Assembly: GCA_051888795.1 (NCBI GenBank)
Contig: JBJFCD010000259.1
Location: forward strand, 1 to 7,516
Direction: 5' to 3'
Length of the DNA: 7,516 bases
From: MD308 sp051888795
GTDB taxonomy: Bacteria > Bacillota > Clostridia > Lachnospirales > Lachnospiraceae
Within the stretch, counting starts at the first letter, position 1. Every line of letters starts with the position of its first letter. A model generated the notes under the pieces. That model did not search any database. It saw nothing but the letters and a program-made list of their open reading frames with translations, and had not been told where the DNA came from. Positions 1 through 5,877 of the stretch are shown one piece after another. Both the position numbers and the translations under genes were made by a program.

Positions 1-5
1 TCACT

Positions 6-34
6 ATTATATCACCATCCAATTACGCATGCAA
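6..34 (-). promoter_or_regulatory. Predicted sigma-A promoter reading leftward out of the window
   Basis: On the minus strand a perfect -10 TATAAT (6-11) is preceded by TGA, giving an extended -10 TGATATAAT (6-14). A weak -35, TTGCAT (29-34), lies 17 bases upstream. The expected start of transcription falls at or just past the window edge, so the gene it serves is not visible. The -35 overlaps the U-tract of the preceding operon's terminator, so a new transcription unit appears to begin right where the last one ends. Confidence 0.5.
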
Positions 35-62
35 AAAGGACCGGCTGTCTCCAACCGATCCT
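33..62 (-). terminator. Intrinsic terminator of the ABC transporter operon
   Basis: Read on the minus strand, an 11-bp stem (arms 52-62 and 37-47, two G-U wobbles) closes a GAGA tetraloop of the GNRA type and is followed by a run of five T. It sits about 20 bases after the stop codon of the last gene of the operon. This is a standard Rho-independent terminator. Confidence 0.88.
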
Positions 63-82
63 CTTTATTCTCATATGATATT

Positions 83-550
83 TTAGAACTCACCCATGTC
101 AATATTGCCCATATCATCTTCACCGGTTGTCTCTTCCTCTTCTTCAGGAATGGTCTGAATAAACTCACTCTGATATACAGAAGCAGGCTGTCCGGCCAAA
201 AGCGCCGGGAGATTAAGGATGACACCATCCATATTGTAAGGCAGCTTCAATCCTACCGAAACCGTATAGGGATCAGCTCCTTTTTCCGGAGTGATCTCCA
301 GAACCATCTTGAAGTTCTGTCCGATATTGGTTGCCATACCACGCTCATCTTCATAAAGCTTTGCAACTCTCTCATCATCTACATACACCTCAACCTTATA
401 AGGCGCCTCAAAGCTTTCTCCGGTCTCAGTCTGTGCCTTATTATCAAAATATACGGTGTGACCTCTTCCGATTACCAGCATAACAGCTGCGATAGCGATA
501 AGTAGCAGAACTGCGATCAAACGAAACAGTAAGGTTCTTTTCTTATTCAT
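83..550 (-). CDS. Small membrane-anchored accessory protein of the ABC transporter operon (possibly DUF6672-like)
   Basis: This protein has 155 residues. A short basic start (MNKKR) is followed by one hydrophobic segment at about residues 8-26, which should anchor it with the rest outside the cell. Next come a GRGHTVYFDNK stretch, a soluble domain of about 100 residues and a very acidic tail (EEEEETTGEDDM and on). No catalytic motif is visible. I chose the ATG at 550 because an AAGGAGG (563-569) lies upstream of it, although the 12-base spacing is long. The longer TTG start at 586 has no ribosome site and would add a basic segment ahead of the signal anchor. The start overlaps the end of the second permease gene by 8 bases, so translation is probably coupled, and a role with the transporter is inferred. 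The family name DUF6672 is from memory of similar operon-linked proteins and is uncertain. Confidence 0.8.
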   Translation of the reverse strand: MNKKRTLLFRLIAVLLLIAIAAVMLVIGRGHTVYFDNKAQTETGESFEAPYKVEVYVDDERVAKLYEDERGMATNIGQNFKMVLEITPEKGADPYTVSVGLKLPYNMDGVILNLPALLAGQPASVYQSEFIQTIPEEEEETTGEDDMGNIDMGEF

Positions 551-1673
551 TTGCCTCTGCTTCCTCCTTTCGCTGTTCCTCTTCAAGCTGCTGTCCTGCG
601 CGAGACTTCATCTTGCGCTTCTTGGTCTCATACATGGTCAAAGCAACTGTAATTACACCGTAGGATACGAATACACGGAAGTATTCACCAATCATAGAGT
701 CTCCGGTAATATGTGCTCCTGCTGCAGGTGCCACGATGAACATCAGGTGGAACAGAGTTACACCAAGGAATACATTTCCGATTGACGCCTTGTCTACAGA
801 TGCACCACCGACAAGCAGTGCGGCAATACAGAACATACCAATCTGTGAATGTGAGCTGTAGGTAGAAATATTACCCATATTCTGCAGGTAAATAATCATA
901 CCGAAACCAGCCATAACCGTAGATATTACGATAGAGATAATACGGGTTCTCTCTACATCGATACCGGCATCCTTCGCCACCTGCATATCCTGTCCGACCG
1001 CTCTCATGTCCTGTCCAAGCTTGGTCTTTTTGAACCATGTGATAAAGACACATAAGAGTGCAATGATGATAAAGGTAAGAACCGGAATCTTTACACCCTT
1101 AATGTTAATGGCAAGCAGATTATCCAAGTGCTGTCTCATGTTAAGAAGACTTACGGTATTACGGATACCATATCCTCTCGGAAGCTTGATTGAAAAGTGC
1201 TTAATCGGGATAATCTTACCCATCATGTACAATACAACAAGCTGGTATACACCATTGATGAAATAACTGATGATGTAGCTTGTTACCATCTCGCGGCCTT
1301 TTGCCATATTCAAAATCTTACCGCAGAAAGTTCCGAGTAAAACAGAAATCGGGATGGAAATAATCATAGCGAGGATCATACCCGGGATGCCCCAGATTTG
1401 CCAGTCTGATACAAGAATCAGACCAATTTCACCCGCCATCGCGCCAAGCGTCATACCAAAGTTCAATCCCATACCTGCGATAATCGGAATCAACAGACAC
1501 AGAATTAAGAATGTATTTCTTCCTACACGAGTTACAATCTCATTGATCAGATAACTCGGTGAGAATCCTGAAATCGGAATACAAATTGCACAAATTATTA
1601 CGAACATCAACGGAACGGAATTGTCCCTCAATAATCCAAGGATCTTTTTTCCGGTAATTTTCTTTTCTTGCAT
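543..1673 (-). CDS. ABC transporter permease, RbsC-like (second permease)
   Basis: This is a 376-residue integral membrane protein of the BPD_transp_2 class, the permease type used for ribose, galactose, nucleoside and AI-2 uptake. It is strongly hydrophobic, with roughly eight to ten membrane segments. The family's cytoplasmic coupling loop is clear in KTKLGQDMRAVGQD followed by AKDAGIDVER, as is the later ALLVGGASVDKASIGNV motif near the last helices. The C-terminus is an unusually charged cytoplasmic tail (KKRKMKSRAGQQLEEEQRKEE). Its ATG shares one base with the TAA of the first permease gene (TAATG), and a strong AAGGAGG lies at 1683-1689 inside that gene. It should pair with the first permease to form a heterodimeric channel. 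The substrate is unknown. Confidence 0.93.
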   Translation of the reverse strand: MQEKKITGKKILGLLRDNSVPLMFVIICAICIPISGFSPSYLINEIVTRVGRNTFLILCLLIPIIAGMGLNFGMTLGAMAGEIGLILVSDWQIWGIPGMILAMIISIPISVLLGTFCGKILNMAKGREMVTSYIISYFINGVYQLVVLYMMGKIIPIKHFSIKLPRGYGIRNTVSLLNMRQHLDNLLAINIKGVKIPVLTFIIIALLCVFITWFKKTKLGQDMRAVGQDMQVAKDAGIDVERTRIISIVISTVMAGFGMIIYLQNMGNISTYSSHSQIGMFCIAALLVGGASVDKASIGNVFLGVTLFHLMFIVAPAAGAHITGDSMIGEYFRVFVSYGVITVALTMYETKKRKMKSRAGQQLEEEQRKEEAEANE

Positions 1674-2737
1674 TATATCTTTCCTCCTTCCGTCTTTCTT
1701 GTCAGAGCATACAGAATCATACCGTTCGATACAACAATACGGATAACTTCACTCATGTCCATATGGATCATAGAGTTCATAACCGTCGGTGTCATCGTAA
1801 CAATACCCTGGAACAGGAAGGTTCCGATAATTACATTCGTGATACTTGCCTTGTTCACGCTTGCACCACCGATGAGGATAGCAGATACAGCCGGAAGCGC
1901 CATATAGAACGGAGCCATGTAAAGCTGAATAAATCCGAATCCCTGCTCATATACGAGAATACCAATTGCTGCAAGCCATGTAGACATCATAACCGATAAC
2001 AGTCTGCTCTTATCTACATTTACACCGGCAGCCTTTGCAAATACCGGGTTCGATCCGACTGCTGTCATAGCGGTACCGGTCTTTGTATGTAAAAATGCCC
2101 ACATCAGGAATGCGAGTAATGCAAAGAACAACAGTGTACCGGTAGGAATTGAAAGGTTACCGATATTGATCTGTAAGAACTTTGCCAACACCTGATTATA
2201 GTAGCCTTCCAGAGAGATGGTTGTTCTAAGCCCCTTTCCCGCAAGACCCCAAACCATATTCGGGCTGTGATACGGTAACAGCAACCACATCATACACATA
2301 AATGATACAGATGAGAAACCTACATAAGTAGCAATCATCATCTCTCCACCCTTAATCTTATTTAAGAGCCATCCGTAGGCAGAGCCAAGAAGAAGCGCAA
2401 TCGGAGTTGCAATCAAAATAGCTCCCACAAAACTGAATGGACCGGTAAATCCGAACTCGATGGAAAGTGTTGCACCGAGAAGCCCGGAAATAATACCGAG
2501 CGGAAGACCAAAGTTCAATCCACATCCGGAATGTACCATCGGCACCATGGCAAGTACCATAATCGCATTCCAGCTGAATCGATTGATTGTATTGGTCAAC
2601 TGTGTAGGTAAATCAGCACCTACAAAAGGAGACAGGATGAACAGCAGCAGCAAGAAGCCGGCAATAATCAGTCGCGGAAGACCGAAGCTTTCAACCTTTT
2701 CCTTTAACTTATCCTTAAATGTCACGTTTTCGTTCAT
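1673..2737 (-). CDS. ABC transporter permease, RbsC-like (first permease)
   Basis: This 354-residue BPD_transp_2-type permease is paralogous to the next gene. Many hydrophobic segments fill it, starting at about residue 20 (LPRLIIAGFLLLLFILSPFV). The coupling loop reads KTGTAMTAVGSNPVFAKAAGVNVDKSR in outline, and the late motif is AILIGGASVNKASITNV, closely matching the equivalent motif in its partner. The start is the ATG at 2737, with AAGGAGG at 2743-2749 and a 5-base gap. That ribosome site overlaps the TAA of the ATPase gene, so the two are tightly coupled. Two distinct permeases with one double-domain ATPase is the layout of Lsr and of Bmp/Yuf-type nucleoside systems. This arrangement alone does not tell the substrate. 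Confidence 0.93.
   Translation of the reverse strand: MNENVTFKDKLKEKVESFGLPRLIIAGFLLLLFILSPFVGADLPTQLTNTINRFSWNAIMVLAMVPMVHSGCGLNFGLPLGIISGLLGATLSIEFGFTGPFSFVGAILIATPIALLLGSAYGWLLNKIKGGEMMIATYVGFSSVSFMCMMWLLLPYHSPNMVWGLAGKGLRTTISLEGYYNQVLAKFLQINIGNLSIPTGTLLFFALLAFLMWAFLHTKTGTAMTAVGSNPVFAKAAGVNVDKSRLLSVMMSTWLAAIGILVYEQGFGFIQLYMAPFYMALPAVSAILIGGASVNKASITNVIIGTFLFQGIVTMTPTVMNSMIHMDMSEVIRIVVSNGMILYALTRKTEGGKI
1683..1689 (-). promoter_or_regulatory. Ribosome binding site of the second permease inside the first permease gene
   Basis: AAGGAGG lies 9 bases before the ATG at 1673 and within the last codons of the first permease. Together with the TAATG stop-start overlap it fixes the start of the second permease and suggests equal, coupled translation of the two channel subunits. 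Confidence 0.8.
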
Positions 2738-2742
2738 CTTAT

Positions 2743-2749
2743 CCTCCTT
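2743..2749 (-). promoter_or_regulatory. Ribosome binding site overlapping the ATPase stop codon
   Basis: AAGGAGG on the minus strand lies 5 bases before the ATG of the first permease, and its first two A's belong to the TAA (2748-2750) of the ATPase gene. Ribosomes ending the ATPase would sit directly on this site, which favours coupled synthesis of ATPase and permease. Confidence 0.8.
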
Positions 2750-4337
2750 ACTTTACCTGACTAACCATCAGCATACCGAATTCCTCAGAGGATGCTGTTG
2801 CAGGAAGGATACCGGCAACCTTACCGCCTGAAACAATAGCAATACGGTCACAAGTCTGACGCAGCTCTTCCAACTCAGAAGAAATAACAACTACAGTAGC
2901 GCCTTTTTCCTGATTGTACTTCTTAATTGCATTCAGTACCAACGATTTCGCACCAACATCGATACCACGCGTAGGCTCCGAAACAAACAGGAATTGGGGA
3001 TTCAGCGCGAATGCCTTTGCAAGACAAATCTTCTGCTGATTACCTCCGGAAAGCTCTTTTGCTTTCTGCTTTGAGCTTGTACACTTAACCTTAAACTCAT
3101 CAATGTACTTCTGTGTCACTTCATGAATTGCCTTGTCATCTCTCCACTTAATCAGTCCGCCTAAGAATTTCTTGAGGAACTTATTCTGGATCTGCATTGC
3201 CGGGAACGCAACATTCCACTCCAATGACTCATCCAGCAAAAGACCGACCTCTCGTCGATCCTCTGATACGAACGCAAGGTTTGAATCCAGACATTTGCGG
3301 GGATTGTTAAGCTCAATTTTTTCGCCATTGAAAGTTACTTCTCCACCAGCCTCACAAAGTCCCATAATGCCGTTGGGAATACCTAGTTTTCCCTGTCCGG
3401 CAAGACCGCCGATTCCCAGAATCTCGCCTTCTTTAATATCCAGATTGACATTGCGAACCGTCTCTCCGGACATGTCTACCCAGAGCTTACGGATCGACAT
3501 AATATCCTTTGCTCCGGAAAAATCTCTTACTTCAGCTCTTGCAGAAGACTCTACCGAACGACCTACCATGTTCTTGGTAATCTGTGAGACATCGGTCTCA
3601 CTCGCCGGAACATCACTTACTACATATCCGTCTCGCATGACAATAACCTTGTCACATACAGCAAGAATCTCATGCAGTCTGTGTGTAATAAATACAACCG
3701 CAATGCCTTTTTCTGCCATGGTCCGGATAGACTGAAGCAATGCCTCAGCTTCCTTTTCTGTCAGAACGGCTGTCGGCTCGTCCAGAATCAAAAGCTTTAA
3801 CTGTTCTTTGCTGAGCTCTCTGGCAATCTCAGTAAACTGTTTGTGGCCAACCGGCATTCTGTTGATCGGCATATCCGCGTCGATATGAAATCCCATCTTG
3901 TCAATCGCCTTCTCGGCTTTCTCTTTCATATCGGCAAAGTCCAGTGTATTTAATCTTTCACCAAAAATTTCGGAAAGTAATCTTCTATTTTGAGATTCTC
4001 TGTTCAAGAGAATATTTTCAGTCGCGGTAAATCCGGGAATTAACGAGAACTCCTGATGTACCATACCGATTCCCGCTTCCAATGCTTCAAACGGGGTATT
4101 AAATGTTGCTTTTTCGCCATTAATTAATATGTCGCCTTCATAGCCGCCTGTCTCACGGATGACATCCATACCGAACAGAATCTTCATCAGCGTACTTTTT
4201 CCGGCACCGTTCTCACCGCAGAGTCCCAACACCTGACCTGCCTGCAGTGTCAAATTGATATCTGAAAGGACCTGATTGCCAAAAAAGTCCTTCTTAATGT
4301 TTTTCATCTCCAATAACGGAGCATTTTCATTTCCCAT
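2748..4337 (-). CDS. ABC transporter ATP-binding protein, two NBDs, RbsA/MglA-like
   Basis: This 529-residue cytoplasmic ATPase has two fused nucleotide-binding domains and the usual length for this family. NBD1 looks active: Walker A GENGAGKST (41-49), Q-loop HQE (94-96), Walker B LLILDEP (182-188) and H-loop histidine 219. Its signature, PVGHKQ (162-167), is degenerate. NBD2 is the reverse. Its signature LSGGNQQK (429-436) is canonical and it keeps SEDRRE (358-363), but the Walker A region is GQGKLGI (314-320), the Walker B aspartate is replaced by serine in SEPTRGID (453-460), and the H-loop position reads ISSEL. Such asymmetry is known in this family, where one composite ATP site drives transport. 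The ATG at 4337 has a weaker ribosome site, AAGGTGG (4345-4351). A stem-loop separates it from the binding-protein gene upstream. Sequence alone does not identify the sugar or nucleoside carried. Confidence 0.95.
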   Translation of the reverse strand: MGNENAPLLEMKNIKKDFFGNQVLSDINLTLQAGQVLGLCGENGAGKSTLMKILFGMDVIRETGGYEGDILINGEKATFNTPFEALEAGIGMVHQEFSLIPGFTATENILLNRESQNRRLLSEIFGERLNTLDFADMKEKAEKAIDKMGFHIDADMPINRMPVGHKQFTEIARELSKEQLKLLILDEPTAVLTEKEAEALLQSIRTMAEKGIAVVFITHRLHEILAVCDKVIVMRDGYVVSDVPASETDVSQITKNMVGRSVESSARAEVRDFSGAKDIMSIRKLWVDMSGETVRNVNLDIKEGEILGIGGLAGQGKLGIPNGIMGLCEAGGEVTFNGEKIELNNPRKCLDSNLAFVSEDRREVGLLLDESLEWNVAFPAMQIQNKFLKKFLGGLIKWRDDKAIHEVTQKYIDEFKVKCTSSKQKAKELSGGNQQKICLAKAFALNPQFLFVSEPTRGIDVGAKSLVLNAIKKYNQEKGATVVVISSELEELRQTCDRIAIVSGGKVAGILPATASSEEFGMLMVSQVK

Positions 4338-4350
4338 AATAAGACCACCT

Positions 4351-4380
4351 TAAAAATGGGGAAGGAAAAAATCCTTCCCC
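4351..4380 (-). terminator. Intercistronic stem-loop, likely partial terminator or mRNA-stabilising hairpin
   Basis: A perfect 9-bp stem (4358-4366 with 4372-4380, GGGGAAGGA against TCCTTCCCC) encloses a 5-base loop. On the minus strand it is followed by ATTTTTAA. It lies 18 bases after the stop of the binding-protein gene and just ahead of the ATPase ribosome site. In binding-protein-dependent transporters such a structure commonly lowers expression of the membrane genes and protects the upstream mRNA, so the binding protein is made in excess. That role here is inferred. The U-tract is short, so read-through is expected. Confidence 0.75.
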
Positions 4381-4398
4381 GTGAAAATTGTGTTTCGG

Positions 4399-5688
4399 TT
4401 ATTTAACTGTGAAATACTTCTCAGGCACTTCAATATCTGTTGATCCCATGAAGTGACCAGGGTTACCCATGATATATGTATCCTGATATACAAGGAATGT
4501 ATTGTCAGACTTAACACCGGTCTCAGCATTTGTATAGCTTGATCCGTTCCAGCTTGCCTCTCCCGAGAACTGCTGGAATGCCTTAGAGATATCGTCGATA
4601 TCGCAAAGCTCGCTGTTTCCGTCGATAACATTCATTGCATGCTGTGCAAGACCTGCTGATAAGCAGTAGCCATATGAGAATGCCCATGTACCAAATCTGC
4701 CTTCGCCGCCTTTTTCTACTACAGATGACTCAACCTTAGCAAGGATCTTCTGGAAGTCTCCGTTCTCCTCTGTCAGGTCGATACCAAGTGCTCCGGGGTA
4801 TCCCATCAAAGGTGAAGGAAGGTCTGCCTCGATGAAGTATCCGCCATACTCAAGCAACTGCTTTAACAAGGGCTCTGTATGAGCATCGTTTGTACAGAAG
4901 TAAGCAGCATTCTCGCCGTACTTCTCAACCCACTCAGGCACCTTCTCAAGAATGTAAGCCTGTGCACCTGCTACGCCAACATCAGATGTAGGATCGGGAG
5001 CGGTCTCTAATACGAACTCCATACCAAACTCTTTACAAGCTTCCTGCATAACAGCAACACGACGGCTCATAGTCTCATAAGACATATGTCTGGGGAATGA
5101 GATATGAACAAAAGTATCACATCCAAGCTCGTGAGCGGTCCTGATGATTAAGTATCCACGTGCCACGAAGTCGTTGTTGGTAACGAGGTCAGCAGCGCTT
5201 CCGATCTCAGGAAGATCCTCGTGAGACTCACCTGCGATACAGATGATGTCAGGTCTCTTCTCCTTGATCTGTCTGAAAGCTTCTGTTGTTCCGGGAACTG
5301 CCTGGTTAACAATAATCGCCTTCATATCCGGATCGTCTGAAAGGTTAACGATTGTCTGGATGGTTGTCTCAAGCTCCTCCGTAAAGTTATCGGGGTAGAT
5401 AGCAAGTGTAACTCTATCCTCTCCGTAAAGTGCCTGGAAAGCCTCAGCACCACGTCTGTCATCCTCAGACTGTGATACAGAACCTGTTACAATACCGATG
5501 TGGTAATTGTCAGCGGGCTCTTCATCCTCTGTTGCTACTTCTTCAGCTGCTGCATCATCAGTTGCAGCGGGCTCTTCGGGTTTCTGCTCAACCTGCTCAA
5601 TGGTAGCAGCACCGTCGTTTGAACTTCCACAAGCGACAAGGCCGAATGCCATTACAAGTACGAGCAACATACTCATAATCCTCTTCAT
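4399..5688 (-). CDS. Substrate-binding lipoprotein of the ABC importer, DUF3798-like
   Basis: This 429-residue protein is exported and lipid-anchored. A signal peptide (MKRIMSMLLVLVMAFGLVAC) ends in the lipobox LVAC, making Cys20 the modified residue. An acidic, Ala/Glu/Pro-rich linker at about 27-61 leads to a soluble domain from 62 to the end, beginning YHIGIVTGSVSQSEDD. That start, and alternating segments such as MKAIIVNQAVPGTTEAF and DIICIAGESHEDL, fit the periplasmic-binding-protein fold. I recognise the overall pattern as the DUF3798 family of clostridial lipoproteins, whose ligand is not established to my knowledge. The ATG has an AAGGAGG (5694-5700) 5 bases upstream, and a promoter lies further up. 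Being first in the operon and separated by a hairpin, it is probably the most highly expressed gene. It should capture the substrate and deliver it to the two permeases. Confidence 0.92.
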   Translation of the reverse strand: MKRIMSMLLVLVMAFGLVACGSSNDGAATIEQVEQKPEEPAATDDAAAEEVATEDEEPADNYHIGIVTGSVSQSEDDRRGAEAFQALYGEDRVTLAIYPDNFTEELETTIQTIVNLSDDPDMKAIIVNQAVPGTTEAFRQIKEKRPDIICIAGESHEDLPEIGSAADLVTNNDFVARGYLIIRTAHELGCDTFVHISFPRHMSYETMSRRVAVMQEACKEFGMEFVLETAPDPTSDVGVAGAQAYILEKVPEWVEKYGENAAYFCTNDAHTEPLLKQLLEYGGYFIEADLPSPLMGYPGALGIDLTEENGDFQKILAKVESSVVEKGGEGRFGTWAFSYGYCLSAGLAQHAMNVIDGNSELCDIDDISKAFQQFSGEASWNGSSYTNAETGVKSDNTFLVYQDTYIMGNPGHFMGSTDIEVPEKYFTVK

Positions 5689-5693
5689 AATGT

Positions 5694-5700
5694 CCTCCTT
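5694..5700 (-). promoter_or_regulatory. Strong ribosome binding site of the lipoprotein gene
   Basis: AAGGAGG on the minus strand sits 5 bases before the ATG at 5688. It is a full match to the 16S anti-Shine-Dalgarno sequence and stronger than the ATPase site AAGGTGG, which agrees with higher output of the binding protein. Confidence 0.85.
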
Positions 5701-5720
5701 TAATGATATGTTATTATGTC

Positions 5721-5731
5721 TGCATAATGCA
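5721..5731. promoter_or_regulatory. Small palindrome just downstream of the predicted transcription start
   Basis: TGCAT-T-ATGCA is an 11-base inverted repeat with 5-base arms, about 5-15 bases after the expected start of the transporter mRNA. This is a position where a repressor could act. The arms are short and could arise by chance, so an operator role is only a suggestion. Confidence 0.3.
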
Positions 5732-5742
5732 AATACTTATTA

Positions 5743-5771
5743 ATTTTACACGGATTATTTGACTCTGTAAA
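5743..5771 (-). promoter_or_regulatory. Predicted sigma-A promoter of the ABC transporter operon
   Basis: On the minus strand a -35 TTTACA (5766-5771) and a -10 TAAAAT (5743-5748) are separated by exactly 17 bases. The expected start is near 5736, giving a leader of about 48 bases before the ATG at 5688. That is too short for a riboswitch, and none is visible. The promoter lies just downstream of the terminator of the NACHT gene, so the operon is probably its own transcription unit. Confidence 0.6.
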
Positions 5772-5800
5772 GTATTTCTCCCCAAAAAATTAAACAAAAA

Positions 5801-5833
5801 AAGAAAAACCATGCCCTTTTTGGGCATTTTTTT
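5801..5833 (-). terminator. Bidirectional intrinsic terminator after the NACHT gene
   Basis: ATGCCC (5811-5816) and GGGCAT (5822-5827) form a 6-bp stem around a 5-base loop. Outside the stem there is a T run on each strand: TTTTTC plus more T on the minus strand and six T on the plus strand. The flanking A and T runs also pair and lengthen the stem. It ends the NACHT transcript about 50 bases after its stop codon and could also stop transcription coming from the left. Confidence 0.8.
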
Positions 5834-5870
5834 AATTTTGCAATACAGATGTTGGCCAGGAGCAAAATTA
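5833..5870. repeat. 9-base inverted repeat between the NACHT stop codon and its terminator
   Basis: TAATTTTGC (5833-5841) and GCAAAATTA (5862-5870) are perfect inverted copies separated by 20 bases, with a central TGGCCA. The stem is AT-rich and weak. It may be an extra 3' hairpin of the NACHT mRNA or chance pairing in AT-rich DNA. Confidence 0.35.
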
Positions 5871-5877
5871 TATAATT

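Noticed and set aside
7..228. Minus-strand open frame of 73 codons
   Set aside because: It runs in another frame through the end of the accessory gene and across the terminator hairpin, and has no start signal.
29..505. Plus-strand open frame of 158 codons
   Set aside because: It lies antisense to the small anchored protein, crosses the operon terminator, has no ribosome site, and its protein sequence shows no domain-like pattern.
543..586. Longer TTG start for the accessory protein
   Set aside because: No ribosome site precedes it, and the ATG at 550 with AAGGAGG upstream gives a normal anchor sequence.
3133..3735. Plus-strand open frame of 200 codons within the ATPase gene
   Set aside because: It is antisense to a strongly conserved ATPase, and its low-complexity Ser/Pro-rich translation is typical of a shadow frame.
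5688..5736. Riboswitch in the transporter leader
   Set aside because: The predicted leader is only about 48 bases, with a single 11-base palindrome and no known riboswitch features.
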